The notes under the pieces are model-generated. The model was given only the letters and a program-made list of their open reading frames with translations. It was not told the DNA's origin and ran no database searches. A stretch of 64,000 nucleotides of DNA, taken from positions 45,698 through 109,697 of the forward strand of contig JANQLU010000112.1 of NCBI GenBank assembly GCA_028280445.1, given 5' to 3'. Positions within the stretch are counted from its first letter, which is position 1. Each line of letters begins with the position of its first letter. Source of the DNA: Pirellulaceae bacterium. GTDB taxonomy: Bacteria > Planctomycetota > Planctomycetia > Pirellulales > Pirellulaceae. This document shows, in pieces, positions 10,401-18,800 of the stretch. The translations under genes and the position numbers were made by a program.

Positions 10401-11733
10401 CGGCAACGGCCAATGCCAATGGCCATCGGGGCAGCGATGGTGGAGTTGATTCAGCAGCTTGCTGAAGTTGCGGTTTGGCCAACTCATCTTGGTGGTTGGT
10501 CGGTTCTGGTTTAATGTCCCAGACCTGTTGTTGCCGCTGCCGTTCAGTTTCACTGGATTTTTCAACGTCTTGCTGCAGTTGAATGAGGTTGTGTTTGTCA
10601 CAAAACGGCTCCAGGGCTTCGCTCAATTGTTGGGCCGACTCAAATCGATCGGCGGCATCGCGGCTCAACGAGCGGTGAATGATCTCGACCAACAGTTCTG
10701 GCAAATCCGGTCGATGTTCGGAAACCGGCGTGAACGGCTCCATTGCGATGGCGCGTAGTTTCTGTAAAGGCGATTGGCGATGCTCTCCCGAATAAGGTGC
10801 GCGTCCGGTCACCAGTTTGTACAAAGTCGCCCCGAGGGAATAAATGTCGCAACGATGATCCACCGTTAGTTCTTCGCATTGTTCGGGTGCCATGTAGTCC
10901 AATGTCCCCATCATCTGGCCGACCGTCGTCAATTCATCAACGTTGTGCTCAAATCGGCTGAGCGTTGCGAGTCCGAGGTCAAGGATTTTGATTTGGCCTT
11001 TGGGGGTCAGCATCAGGTTTGACGGTTTGATATCCCGATGGATCACATTTTGTCGATGCGCGTAATCGATACCTTCGGCAGCTTGGCGAACTATTTCGCA
11101 AGCATCGGCGATTTTCAAAGGTTCTTGTAAACGGATCACCTGGGAAAGATTGAAACCAGGCACAAATTCCATGGTGAGATAGTGGACATCCTGCTCTTGT
11201 CCGGCATCGGTCGCCTGGACAATTGTCGGATGATCGAGTTGTCCAACGATTTTCATTTCCCGTTGAAATCTGGAAACAGCCTCGGAGCTTTGCAGGCGTC
11301 GACCCGAAAGAACTTTGAGCGCAAATTCTTTTTCCAATCGACAATGCCGCGCGCGGAACACTTGTCCCATACCGCCGTGGCCAATCAATTCACAAAGTTC
11401 GTAATCGCCAACTCGCGTTTGGTTTTGCGGAGGATCGTCTGTGGTGTTGGCCAATGGCATCGCTTCGTCGAGCAAGTTTTTAGAACGACGCAACGTTTCT
11501 TGAAGCGCCAGATCATCGTCACAGTCTGTTTCCAAACTCGGCGTCAACCGGATTTCTTCGACAAACGTGTCTTCGGCAGACTCCATCGCCACAAACGTGC
11601 TTTCACAGATCTCGCAATCACGCAGGTGTCGTTCAATATTCAGGGCAGCCAGCTCGTCGATTCGGCCAAGGCTGTAATCCTCAAGTTCGCTGCGAGTGAA
11701 ACAGGATGAATTGGGATCGATCAATTTGTTCAT
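7495..11733 (-). CDS. Large membrane Ser/Thr protein kinase with N-terminal zinc finger
   Basis: A 1412-residue protein. The N-terminus has an anti-sigma-like zinc finger (HLRDCEIC, HxxxCxxC, residues 36-43). A Hanks-type kinase domain follows (about 111-375) with glycine loop GHGGMG, the ATP-site Lys in FALKVL, catalytic HRDIKPSN and a DLG metal-binding motif. One transmembrane helix lies near 440-460 (LALAVAALIPLVWFGIQIIV). About 900 residues lie outside with no recognised domain, mostly helical and possibly HEAT-like. Start 11733 is preferred over an upstream in-frame start because GGAATT lies just upstream. The ECF sigma gene upstream is the usual partner of such kinases: phosphorylation probably controls the sigma factor. 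A Gly-rich segment near 9020-9210 may be out of frame (see findings). Confidence 0.85.
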   Translation of the reverse strand: MNKLIDPNSSCFTRSELEDYSLGRIDELAALNIERHLRDCEICESTFVAMESAEDTFVEEIRLTPSLETDCDDDLALQETLRRSKNLLDEAMPLANTTDDPPQNQTRVGDYELCELIGHGGMGQVFRARHCRLEKEFALKVLSGRRLQSSEAVSRFQREMKIVGQLDHPTIVQATDAGQEQDVHYLTMEFVPGFNLSQVIRLQEPLKIADACEIVRQAAEGIDYAHRQNVIHRDIKPSNLMLTPKGQIKILDLGLATLSRFEHNVDELTTVGQMMGTLDYMAPEQCEELTVDHRCDIYSLGATLYKLVTGRAPYSGEHRQSPLQKLRAIAMEPFTPVSEHRPDLPELLVEIIHRSLSRDAADRFESAQQLSEALEPFCDKHNLIQLQQDVEKSSETERQRQQQVWDIKPEPTNHQDELAKPQLQQAAESTPPSLPRWPLALAVAALIPLVWFGIQIIVNWDNGQLIIESDTANVQVKLVKDGKPYKNISVQQGTTSTKIRAGKYEILIDDPSDKMLIDKDSFLLKRGNTTVAKITSKPNQKTSGANAVPPIGSGNSTNQSNGRPTIDDLPTYQGKSLDQWYRSTRSSQNYRQSAIAFGRTGNAEVISRWIREMLRECENEVSLKDLTMRIQFLSLVCPDKKVANDVMSFIEKVVKRYTFNEVLGQTGSTLAQMTKDLERFAFCVEPRMLTFMKSDDRALNAFALEWINRATLKKSSRERLQFRDELVNATNTKNQTMLGLAANAMCRHFGSDSKTQRRLLTIVPRLSDFLRQKACRTLATHDPMMSGLAQHVVDGVKNSYGREFTSYSSQVYLLAIQNNLEIAREIQQLLADTRWGWDSAERNPGGGLSAPAAGGGDAGIGGDFERKSSEPTVKKSWFGRYDPAFRSHKQEQTVTNRSRRSRFVESFGRKPQAKILLPVVKNELHTQYNDYYIDSVLRALVALEGVFTEDKFRRARIHFWLAHWMHANDDVASKRVADILWDRKTRPLDRTRAQYIDSETLLAFVQQLGNTQGEILRDVKYAKQAFPHYDFSHLNSQQAKRIERHCSLLFNSSRGIDDDVFKTVLKLCTDKELPALVWVCHFAKQRRKFKINPSEISIFAERAQKLDTIFTMRILSLQSNNSIWLDERHYSDPITPKSDQKEIELAIKVFKNRAMIRHKVLYGLSDSDKAVLKSGSADEIAIVLSKVSAMRRQVEPSVRSMDVSMNSHHIAELFRYLDKPRKELVAESATYRVNLWERESNSSLLEKTGTMSNLGRLVAILKNVRFVDSKFKNEKQGIIETLKNELKTETDPVIKVNLATVLEHVERADEIATYVRARAIEAGAKNFRKATGMFPAAVKYLMTIPENMDRKRWNGPHLRRLYSEKDQWDGDYHIEADEIKNKVVVVSAGKDKKFGTKDDIRSDQTKWRNLAR

Positions 11734-11852
11734 GATAATTCCGTTTTTCACTGATGATTGGCGGAGCGCGTGTTGCGATGCGGCAGAAAAACCCGCTATT
11801 TGTACAACGAAAAAGCGCGACAGGAAAATTTCTGTCATCGTTTGGTTTTACA

Positions 11853-11911
11853 AGCACGACGCGCGAGCGAGTGGTTCGACCGCGCAAAACCACTTGCCCA
11901 GCGCGTCGTGC
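11853..11911. repeat. Hairpin repeat, AGCACGA...GCGAGTGG family, copy 1
   Basis: Arms AGCACGACGCGCGAGCGAGT and CCACTTGCCCAGCGCGTCGT (then GCT) surround a short TTCGACCGCGCAAAA loop. Related copies lie at 26069-26129 (nearly perfect) and about 40429-40460 (partial). Confidence 0.75.
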
Positions 11912-11925
11912 TGTATCAGTCGTTG

Positions 11926-12044
11926 GGTGCCACTGGCCCCAGCCAGTGATTTACTCATCAAATCATGGATTGTTAGTTCAAATGAAGTACTTAACTACAA
12001 CGTTCGCCTGAGCACTGGCAGAGCCGGCAGAGCCAGTGGCACCC
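11926..12044 (+). repeat. MITE-like element with GTGCCACTGGC terminal inverted repeats, copy 1
   Basis: The element starts GGGTGCCACTGGC and ends GCCAGTGGCACCC, about 119 bases. Its interior (CCAGTGATTTACTCATCAAA ... GAGCACTGGCAGAGCC) is recognisably shared with the minus-strand element at 40462-40567, so terminal repeats and core are both conserved, unlike a simple hairpin. It encodes no transposase. Confidence 0.65.
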
Positions 12045-12081
12045 AAAATGCTTCGGCAAAGGACCAGAAATCGCTCAAAAT

Positions 12082-12113
12082 GTGGTCCCTCGCTCACGCG
12101 TCGGGTTGTGATT
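12082..12113 (-). repeat. Half copy of the AACCCGACGCGTGAGCGAGG repeat
   Basis: The plus strand reads GTCCCTCGCTCACGCGTCGG then GTTGTGATT, matching one arm of the complete inverted-repeat element at 42921-43011. Confidence 0.65.
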
Positions 12114-12134
12114 AGAACAATCAAAATTTCGGCT

Positions 12135-12740
12135 TTAAAACTCACCCAATTGCTGGCGCAACCGGCGGAGAACACGAGATTTCGCCTGCCGGACGTTGTT
12201 GCTGGACATTTCCAGTTGAACTGCAATGTCACTTGTCCGTTGGCCATGCACGACCGCTAACATAAACGCTTGCCAAGTTTTCGGGGCAAAATCATTTTCA
12301 ATAGTCTGCATCGCACGATGCATCAGCTGCACAGCCTGGCTGCGCTCGGTCGGATCGAGTGTTGTTTCATCGTCAAATACATCGATCGGATCGGCCTGCT
12401 GTGAAAGCTGTAATTGGAGATCCGTTCCGCCGGTTGGCAGGAGCCGACTGGGAGATTGTCTGAAAAAGTCGCGAATTTTATTGCGCGTAATAGTCCATAG
12501 CCACCCGCGAAATGTTCCCGTCGAACTGGCATGAAAATTTGATATCGATTTAATCACGACGGTAAATACATCTTGCACCAAATCGGCAGCATCGGCCGAT
12601 CCGAGACCACTTTGCAAGCACCAACGATGAATCAGCGGACCATACAGATCAACAAATTGGTCCCACGCCGTTTTATCCATGGCCGTGATTCGGCGGACCA
12701 GACTGCCACTAGAATAGGTTGAGCTCGCCGCTGTATCCAT
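12135..12740 (-). CDS. ECF RNA polymerase sigma factor
   Basis: A 201-residue sigma-70 family factor. Region 2 lies at about residues 18-90 (SADAADLVQDVFTVV, with GWLWTITRNKIRDFFR for DNA melting) and region 4 at about 130-195, including an HTH (TSDIAVQLEMSSNNVRQAKS). The start at 12740 is chosen over an upstream GTG because GCGGATAAAC is well placed before this ATG. The next gene downstream is a zinc-finger Ser/Thr kinase, an arrangement known in planctomycetes in which the kinase takes the role of the classical anti-sigma factor. Target promoters are unknown. Confidence 0.9.
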   Translation of the reverse strand: MDTAASSTYSSGSLVRRITAMDKTAWDQFVDLYGPLIHRWCLQSGLGSADAADLVQDVFTVVIKSISNFHASSTGTFRGWLWTITRNKIRDFFRQSPSRLLPTGGTDLQLQLSQQADPIDVFDDETTLDPTERSQAVQLMHRAMQTIENDFAPKTWQAFMLAVVHGQRTSDIAVQLEMSSNNVRQAKSRVLRRLRQQLGEF

Positions 12741-12859
12741 GTTTATCCGCACTCGATTTTGAATCAGCCTTGAGACGAGGGCAATCACTATCGTGAATTA
12801 TATGTCGCCCAATTGCAAGTATTTTGAGCTTTTCCTGTAAGCGGCGAGGCGCTTGTCTT

Positions 12860-12928
12860 GTGAGCGGCAAGGCGCTAGCCGCCGGTACGAAGCGCTAACG
12901 AACCGGCGGCTAGCGCCTTGCCGTTCAC
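12860..12928. repeat. Long hairpin repeat, 28-bp arms
   Basis: The arm beginning GTGAGCGGCAAGGCGCTAGC pairs almost perfectly with the one ending GCTAGCGCCTTGCCGTTCAC around a short CGAAGCGCTAACGA loop. A further partial arm copy (GTAAGCGGCGAGGCGCTTGT) precedes it at 12839. Confidence 0.8.
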
Positions 12929-12958
12929 GGGTGGTTTTGCCATGACCTCTTTGCGTGC

Positions 12959-13012
12959 ACGGCTCGGCAGGAGCCTCGCCCTCCCGGATCTCGCCCTCCC
13001 GGATCTCGCCCA
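12959..13012 (-). repeat. GGGAGGGCGAGGCTCCTGCC family, copy 2
   Basis: The plus strand reads GGCTCGGCAGGAGCCTCGCC followed by two tandem CTCCCGGATCTCGCC units. A TGACCTCTTTGCGTG segment just before it resembles a decayed CTCACGCAGAG arm, repeating the association seen at 7.3 kb and 57 kb. Confidence 0.75.
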
Positions 13013-13037
13013 ATGAAAGTTGAGTCGGATTCTACAA

Positions 13038-13074
13038 GCCGTTTGTTGGATTGGCCGGTGGGAACCGGCCCTAC
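13038..13074. repeat. Half element of the GTAGGGCCGGTTCCCACCGG family
   Basis: GCCGTTTGTTGGATTGGCCG then GTGGGAACCGGCCCTAC matches the right half of the full element at 29715-29770. Confidence 0.75.
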
Positions 13075-13083
13075 GTTAGAAAA

Positions 13084-13183
13084 TGGCGGAAGTGCATGGG
13101 AATCGAACCCACCAGCCACATGATTTCCATGCAGCCCAACGGTTTTGAAGACCGAGCCGGGCACCAGCCCTGGATCCACTTCC
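13084..13183 (-). tRNA. selC: tRNA-Sec (anticodon TCA)
   Basis: A 100-base RNA including an encoded CCA. The 5' GGAAGTG pairs with CACTTCC at the 3' end. The anticodon stem CGGT/ACCG holds loop CTTCAAA with anticodon TCA. The variable arm is very long (GCTGCATG/CATGTGGC, 8 pairs including two G.U) and the T arm carries TTCGATT. Long acceptor plus T stack, TCA anticodon and long extra arm are diagnostic of selenocysteine tRNA. The eighth acceptor pair would be a G-G mismatch. The genome therefore likely decodes UGA as selenocysteine; selD is also in this window at 54.7 kb. Confidence 0.93.
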
Positions 13184-13430
13184 ATTGATGCGATCTCTCT
13201 CTATTGTTATCGTTGAAAAAGCGACAATTTCCAAGTGCTGATTCGAGATTCTCCAGTACTCCGTTTTCTCAATCGAAACAAACCAAGAACGACCGAGTGT
13301 CTGTGTCGTTGCGATCTCTGTCGTCGCATTTTACCGTTTGATTTTGTGTATTATTCAACGTGTGTTTGACTTGCTGGAATCCCGACCTTTGCCGAATTAA
13401 CATTCTCGCCCGGCGCCTTTCCCATTACGA

Positions 13431-13439
13431 TGGTATAAT
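13431..13439 (+). promoter_or_regulatory. Extended -10 promoter of the alpha/beta hydrolase gene
   Basis: TGGTATAAT is a perfect TATAAT with the TGn extension, 34 bases before the ATG at 13473. No good -35 hexamer is visible, as expected for an extended -10 promoter. Confidence 0.5.
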
Positions 13440-13472
13440 AAAAAAGGGTCAATTTTCATTTTGGTAAGAATT

Positions 13473-14429
13473 ATGAAAACTACTTTTCCAACTTTCATCT
13501 GCGTTTTCACGCTGTTATTGTCCGTCATGGTTGCCATGCCGGCCGAATCGTATTGCCAGAACAAACAGGCCAGTGACAAGAAAAAAGATGACGAAGAAAA
13601 ATTACCTGAGCCTGAGAAAACTTCGCTCACGACTCGCGACGGAGTCGAACTCAGTGTTGTCTGGTATGCGTCGAACAAGGGAAAAAAATCGCCTTGCATC
13701 ATCCTGATGCACGATTACCTCCGCTCCGGCCGTGACTTCACGGGCGATGGTGGATTAGCCGTCGCGCTACAGAAAAAGGGTTTTGCCGTGATCGTTCCTG
13801 ATCTGAGAGGACATGGAGCCAGTAAAAAACAAAATGGGCGTGACAAAGACCTGGAACCGAAAAAGTTCAAGAAATCAGATTTTTTAAAAATGGCCGAAGA
13901 TATTGAAACGTGCAAACGGTACCTGGTTGCGCAGAACAACGAAGGCAAACTCAATATCGAATTGTTGTCTATTTTGGCCGTTGGAAAATTGTCGCCGATC
14001 GCAATTGACTGGTCCGTGCGTGATTGGAGTTTTGGTTTGAGTTCGAAAGGAATGAAACAGGGAAAAGATGTCAAATCGATCTTGTTGCTTTCTCCAGAAA
14101 AGAGTTTCAAAGGCATGAGCATCATGAAATCGATCAAGGCACCTGTCATTTCCGGCCGCATGGGCCGAGCACTACCGATTTTTGTTTTGACCGGTGAAAA
14201 AAACGCATCGCTGAAAAGTCAGACGCGGGAATTGGAAAAAGCACTGACCCGATCACGCGGCAGCGAACTGGCAAAAGAATCATTGACCGTGACTGTTGGC
14301 AAAACCGACATTCAGGGTGCAGGATTTGCAAGATCCAAAAAAGGACAAGAGTTAATTCACCAGTTTATTAATCTCAAAGTGTTGTCCGAGGCAGATTCGC
14401 TGCGGTGGCAAAATCGAGCAAAAAAGTAA
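13473..14429 (+). CDS. Secreted alpha/beta-hydrolase-fold protein, probably without the usual nucleophile
   Basis: A 318-residue protein with a signal peptide (about 1-28) and a charged Lys/Asp/Glu linker. The hydrolase fold begins with LMHDYLRSGRDF (the HG-like oxyanion loop) and VIVPDLRGHGAS. Where family members carry the nucleophile elbow GxSxG, this protein has LLSILAVGKLSPIAI, which lacks that motif, so it may be a non-catalytic or divergent member. The ATG at 13473 is preferred to an in-frame TTG four codons earlier. It shares a bidirectional terminator with the converging LysM gene. Confidence 0.75.
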   Translation: MKTTFPTFICVFTLLLSVMVAMPAESYCQNKQASDKKKDDEEKLPEPEKTSLTTRDGVELSVVWYASNKGKKSPCIILMHDYLRSGRDFTGDGGLAVALQKKGFAVIVPDLRGHGASKKQNGRDKDLEPKKFKKSDFLKMAEDIETCKRYLVAQNNEGKLNIELLSILAVGKLSPIAIDWSVRDWSFGLSSKGMKQGKDVKSILLLSPEKSFKGMSIMKSIKAPVISGRMGRALPIFVLTGEKNASLKSQTRELEKALTRSRGSELAKESLTVTVGKTDIQGAGFARSKKGQELIHQFINLKVLSEADSLRWQNRAKK

Positions 14430-14444
14430 CCGCAAACGAAACAC

Positions 14445-14483
14445 AAAAAAAAGGCAACCAGAGAATTCTGATTGCCTTTTTTT
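14445..14483. terminator. Bidirectional Rho-independent terminator
   Basis: AAAAAAAAGGCAA pairs with TTGCCTTTTTTT around a CCAGAGAATTCTGA loop. The A and T flanks let it serve both the plus-strand hydrolase gene and the minus-strand LysM gene. Confidence 0.88.
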
Positions 14484-14502
14484 ATTCAGACTCGGTCAGT
14501 CG

Positions 14503-15423
14503 TCAATACACTGGAATTTTTAATACGGTACCAATCGGAATTTTAGTTGGATTTGAAATATCCTCGCCATTGATCGCGACGATTTCCATGTACCTGTTTT
14601 TGTCGTTGAGATAGAGCTCGGCTAAATCTGGCAAACTATCACCGTGTTTCCAAACATGTTTTACAAATCCGATGGGCTTGGTCTTGGACAACTGTTTTTT
14701 TTCGACAACGACCAATTCGCCAACAAACTGTTGGCCGCGACCTGGTGTCTGCTGATGGAGCGGCTTTGGCGTTTTTTGTGACAGGACCGTTGGCATTCGA
14801 CGGAGTATGGGGGCTGAGTTATTGTCTTCCTGGATCGGAGGAGGTGGAGCGTTTGGATCATCGGCCGAATCGAGCTTCGTTTTCGAGTCACCAAGGGTTA
14901 ACAATTTTGGAATTGCCGGTTGTTCGCCCCAAGTGGAATCCGACGATTTTTCGTCTTTAGCATCGGGCGTTGAGAAATTGCCTACCAGTGGTGGCGGATC
15001 AACCACAAATGATTCCGCTTTTTTATCTGCGTCGGCATTCCAGGTTGAATTTTGTTTGGGCTCAATCGATTTCAAATTTCCGTTTCGAGGGTTATTCGTA
15101 GCGGGATCAGAATCGGAGATTTGATTTGATTGATCGGCAAATGGATCTTTGATGGCGATTTTCGACAAATCCAATCCCTTGTTGTCCCAGAGATTCGAAC
15201 TTTTTTGCTGTTTCGAATCGGAATTCTGCGTGGTTTCCTCGGTGGTGGCGCGGGTTGGGTGTCCCGCTGTCGACACCTGATCTGAAACCTGATCCGCTTT
15301 CGATACCGATTCGCCTTCGGCAGTTTGATCCGATTTGTTTTTCGGATCACCGATGCACCACGCGAAACAAAAGACCGCGATAATTACTACCAGAGAAATT
15401 AAAAATCGACCAAAACTGAACAT
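14503..15423 (-). CDS. LysM-domain membrane protein
   Basis: A 306-residue protein. An N-terminal transmembrane anchor (about 5-25, FLISLVVIIAVFCFAWCIG) is followed by a long Ser/Asp/Asn/Pro-rich disordered stretch (about 30-240) and a C-terminal LysM-like domain (about 250-306; HVWKHGDSLPDLAELYLND ... IPIGTVLKIP). LysM modules bind glycans such as peptidoglycan, so it probably reaches from the inner membrane to the wall. The start at 15423 (MFSFGRF) is preferred to the upstream in-frame start because GGATAG precedes it and the membrane anchor follows directly. Confidence 0.8.
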   Translation of the reverse strand: MFSFGRFLISLVVIIAVFCFAWCIGDPKNKSDQTAEGESVSKADQVSDQVSTAGHPTRATTEETTQNSDSKQQKSSNLWDNKGLDLSKIAIKDPFADQSNQISDSDPATNNPRNGNLKSIEPKQNSTWNADADKKAESFVVDPPPLVGNFSTPDAKDEKSSDSTWGEQPAIPKLLTLGDSKTKLDSADDPNAPPPPIQEDNNSAPILRRMPTVLSQKTPKPLHQQTPGRGQQFVGELVVVEKKQLSKTKPIGFVKHVWKHGDSLPDLAELYLNDKNRYMEIVAINGEDISNPTKIPIGTVLKIPVY

Positions 15424-15641
15424 TGCTCTATCCAAACAAAACAGGAGGGATTGGTTGGTCAATGGACCGCCACCAATCAATCTTAGCCGCCAGCTAAAAT
15501 TTGGAACTCAATTGATCGCATGTTTAAGTTTCTGGTACCGTCCCGATCGGAATCTATACCAGTTTTGCAGAATGGTCCGTGAAACTTTGACGGTTACCAA
15601 AAGATGGACCGATGAATCGTTTTAGACGAATGGTCTGATTA

Positions 15642-15700
15642 GTAGGGCCGGTTCCCACCGGCCGATTGTTTGAACTGGCCGATGGAAGCCGGCCGTGCGG
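15642..15700. repeat. GTAGGGCCGGTTCCCACCGG family element
   Basis: GTAGGGCCGGTTCCCACCGG then CC, an 18-base spacer, and a degenerate complementary right arm (GGCCGATGGAAGCCGGCCGT). Confidence 0.75.
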
Positions 15701-15712
15701 TTTCGTTTTTTA

Positions 15713-15797
15713 GACAGGATGGACATGATTGACAGGATGGACATGATTGACAGGATCAGTGCGCGAGACATCCTGTCGATCCTGTAAATCCTGTCAA
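15713..15797. repeat. GACAGGAT tandem/inverted repeat
   Basis: Two and a half tandem units of GACAGGATGGACATGATT are followed by an inverted segment (ATCCTGTCGATCCTGTAAAT then CCTGTCAAC). It lies just downstream of the secDF stop. GACAGGAT-type repeats are common in environmental bacterial genomes. Confidence 0.85.
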
Positions 15798-15811
15798 CAT
15801 CGGTCAAGGTA

Positions 15812-18800
15812 TCAAGCAGCCGCTTTTTCTGCTTCGCCAGATCGACCTTGATTACGCATCAAAAACAGCAGCATGGGTGACGCTACAAAGATCGAACTGT
15901 AGGTTCCGACGATCACGCCGACAACCAATGCGAATGCAAATCCGTGAATCGCCTGTCCGCCCGCTACGAACAAAATAAACACAACGATGAACGTCGTAAT
16001 CGAAGTCAAAATCGTTCGTGAAAGTGTTTGAGAAATGCTTTCGTTGATCATTTCCGCCGTCAACTCCGTACGTTTCCCACGGACCTCGCGTATTCGATCG
16101 AACACCACAATCGTATCATTCAACGAATAACCAATGATGGTCAAAAACGCGGCCACCACCGGTAAGCTGATTTTGAAATTGTCGATTAGCGCAAAGCCCA
16201 TGAAATCGGCAACGAACACGCTCACGGCGATCGAACCCAAAACAACCAAAACATCGTGGATCAACGCCACGACCGCCGCCAAGCCGAACGCAACATTTTG
16301 GAATCGAATCCAAACATAAGCGATAATGCCGATCAAGCTGGCGATGATTGCCACCAAAGCCTGAACTTGTGTTTGCTGAGCGATTTGTCCACCGACACCA
16401 CCGATGGTTGGGAAATAAGGTTTCGCACTCAAATCTTTTTTGTAGATCCCCAACAGTTTCGCAGCATCATCGGCGTTGAGCAGGCGATTCATCGTGACGT
16501 TCCAGGATTTCGCCTGAAATTTATCCGAACCGTCATCTATTTTGTCACCGATTTCCAGAGGGATAGCTGTTACGTCTCGTTCATCGAGTCGAATATCGTT
16601 TTTCTTTGCTGTCCCTACCAGTGCTGAAATCACACCCGAGCGTGAAATCGAAAATCGATAGTCCAACCGACCCGTAGCTTTGAAACGCTCCGTTCCATCG
16701 TTCACTTGCTGGTTTCCGTCCTGTTTTGACGGATCACCTGTTTTTGAGTCACCTTTTTTCGATTCGCCAGATTTTTTTGGCTCGCCCGTTTTCGGTGTCT
16801 CTTGTGTTTTTTTCGAATCACCTTTTTTGGCAGTCTCGTCCTGTTTTTTTGTATCGTCTTGCTTTTTGCTGCTGCCGTCCTTCTTGGCTGCGTCGTCCTT
16901 CTTGGCTGCGTCGTCCTTTTTCGATTCTTGTTTTTTGGGCGCTTCCTGCTTCCCTGTTTCTTGAGGAATGTAGGTCAATGCCGAAATCGACGAGAAATTC
17001 AGCGATTCAAAAAACAGTCGATCTTTTAACTGCAGATGCCCCGACTTGTTGGGACCTGGCGCACTGCCAATAGTCTTTCCAGCCGCGTTGACTTTTTCGA
17101 TCTTGATACTCGAAGCGTCAAAATCGACTTGGAGATGTTGAAGTTTATCACCGAATACTTCAACCAGAATTTCTTCCAGCTTCTTAACTCGTTCTTCGTG
17201 TCCTTCCGGCAAGTCCTTTTCTTGAATCGGCAGATTGCTGTCGATTTTCACTCGCAACATATTGCCGTCTTCGCCTTCGCCGGTCAGTTTCGAGACGGAA
17301 TATTCAATTTTTTCGCCGTTCAGTGGGTTGGTGTAACCCTTGTCCGCCAGTTTCTTTCGAATCGTCTCAACGGTCTCGCCGGAATCTTCGGTAAACACAA
17401 CTCGAGCTGTTGACCCACCCCGCAAATCGTGATCCAGAATTCCGGCGCCCCGATAAATGGTCGCGCTCAAACCGATCGCGATAATTACGACAGACACAAT
17501 CGCGGCGATTCCGCGTTTACCAATAAAATCCCAATTTGATTTCGTCATCAATTGCATCATAACGAGCTTGGAAATCAAACCGCGTCGCTCACCCAACTCG
17601 AATGCAACTCGAGCACAGAAAATCGCTGTGAACATGGACATCAGGATGCCCACAATCAAGGTGATGGAAAACCCTTTGATTTGCTCGGTACCGATGACAT
17701 ACAAAACCAATGCGGTAATCAGTGTTGTCAGGTTGGCATCGACAATCGTCGTCGTCGCACGGTCGAAACCGTTGCGAATGGCCATGCGCAGTGACGCACC
17801 TCGATTGAGCTCTTCACGGATCCGTTCAAAAATCAAGACGTTCGCATCAACACTCATCCCCACCGTCAATACAATTCCGGCCAGGCCTGTCAGTGTGAGC
17901 GGTTGTTTAATAAACATGACGATCGCCGCGAGGAACAGCAAATTCATCAGCAATGCGATACAAGCGATGATTCCGGCAAACCGGTAATAAAAGACCATAA
18001 ACACGATCACCAAAACGAATGAAACGCTGATGGCCCAAATTCCTTTGTCGCGCAATTCCCGTCCCAAAGCCGAATTGACATAGTCCTGGCTGATGGGATT
18101 TTTGTTCATCGTGACGTCAATTTTTCCGGAATTCAACGTCGTCTTGAGGTCTTCGATTTCGTCTTTAGTAAATTTACCTTCGATGATTCCGTTGGTTGAA
18201 ATCATTCCATTGATCGACGGAGCCGTATGCAACATTCCTTCCAGCACGATGCCGAGGAATTGGAAATTCCCATCGACGGGTCGGTTTTTGGTCGTCAATT
18301 TCATCATCCGGCTGGTGCCTTCTTTGTTCATCGTGAACGCCAAAGCCAGACCGCCGCGTTCATCTCGCGACTCTTTCACGGACGCCAGGTGTTTTCCTTC
18401 GACGTTGTAAGGATCGTCTTCGGCCGGCGGTTCCACCATCAACACTTCGAGATCGCCGTATCCCATCATGTTTGAATAAGCCGCCAGTTTTCCACCAGCA
18501 ATGCGATCGGCATGAGGATGATCAAAATTCACTTTGTCGATCAAAATCCGATGCACTTGGCCCATGTCGATTGGCTGGAGTGTTAACGAAGATCGAACGA
18601 GATTGTTCTGTGAAGGAATATATTTGTACGGTGAATTGGCGTTGACGCGTTGACCTTGTTCGCGGATCCGCGCGATTTTGTACCACCGACCAATAATCGG
18701 TTTTTCTGGTTTCGACGTATCTCGGACGAACTCGTCGGGATTCCCGACATCGAGCATCTTTTCCGCTTCGCTGATCAATCGCGAATGCATACTGTCGCCA

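Larger units (their letters stand above)
11734..12134. other. Gene-free spacer between kinase and sigma factor, filled with repeats
   Basis: No gene seen. It contains a hairpin repeat (11853-11911), a MITE-like element with GTGCCACTGGC ends (11926-12044) and a half copy of the GTCCCTCGCTCACGC repeat (12082-12113). The sigma factor and kinase are usually adjacent, so these elements were probably inserted between them. Confidence 0.7.
12741..13083. other. Gene-free stretch with three repeat families
   Basis: No gene seen. In order it holds a 28-bp-arm hairpin (12860-12928), a GGCTCGGCAGGAGCCTCGCC element with a tandem CTCCCGGATCTCGCC unit (12959-13012) and a half element of the GGCCGGTGGGAACCGGCC family (13038-13074), ending at the 3' end of tRNA-Sec. 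Confidence 0.7.
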
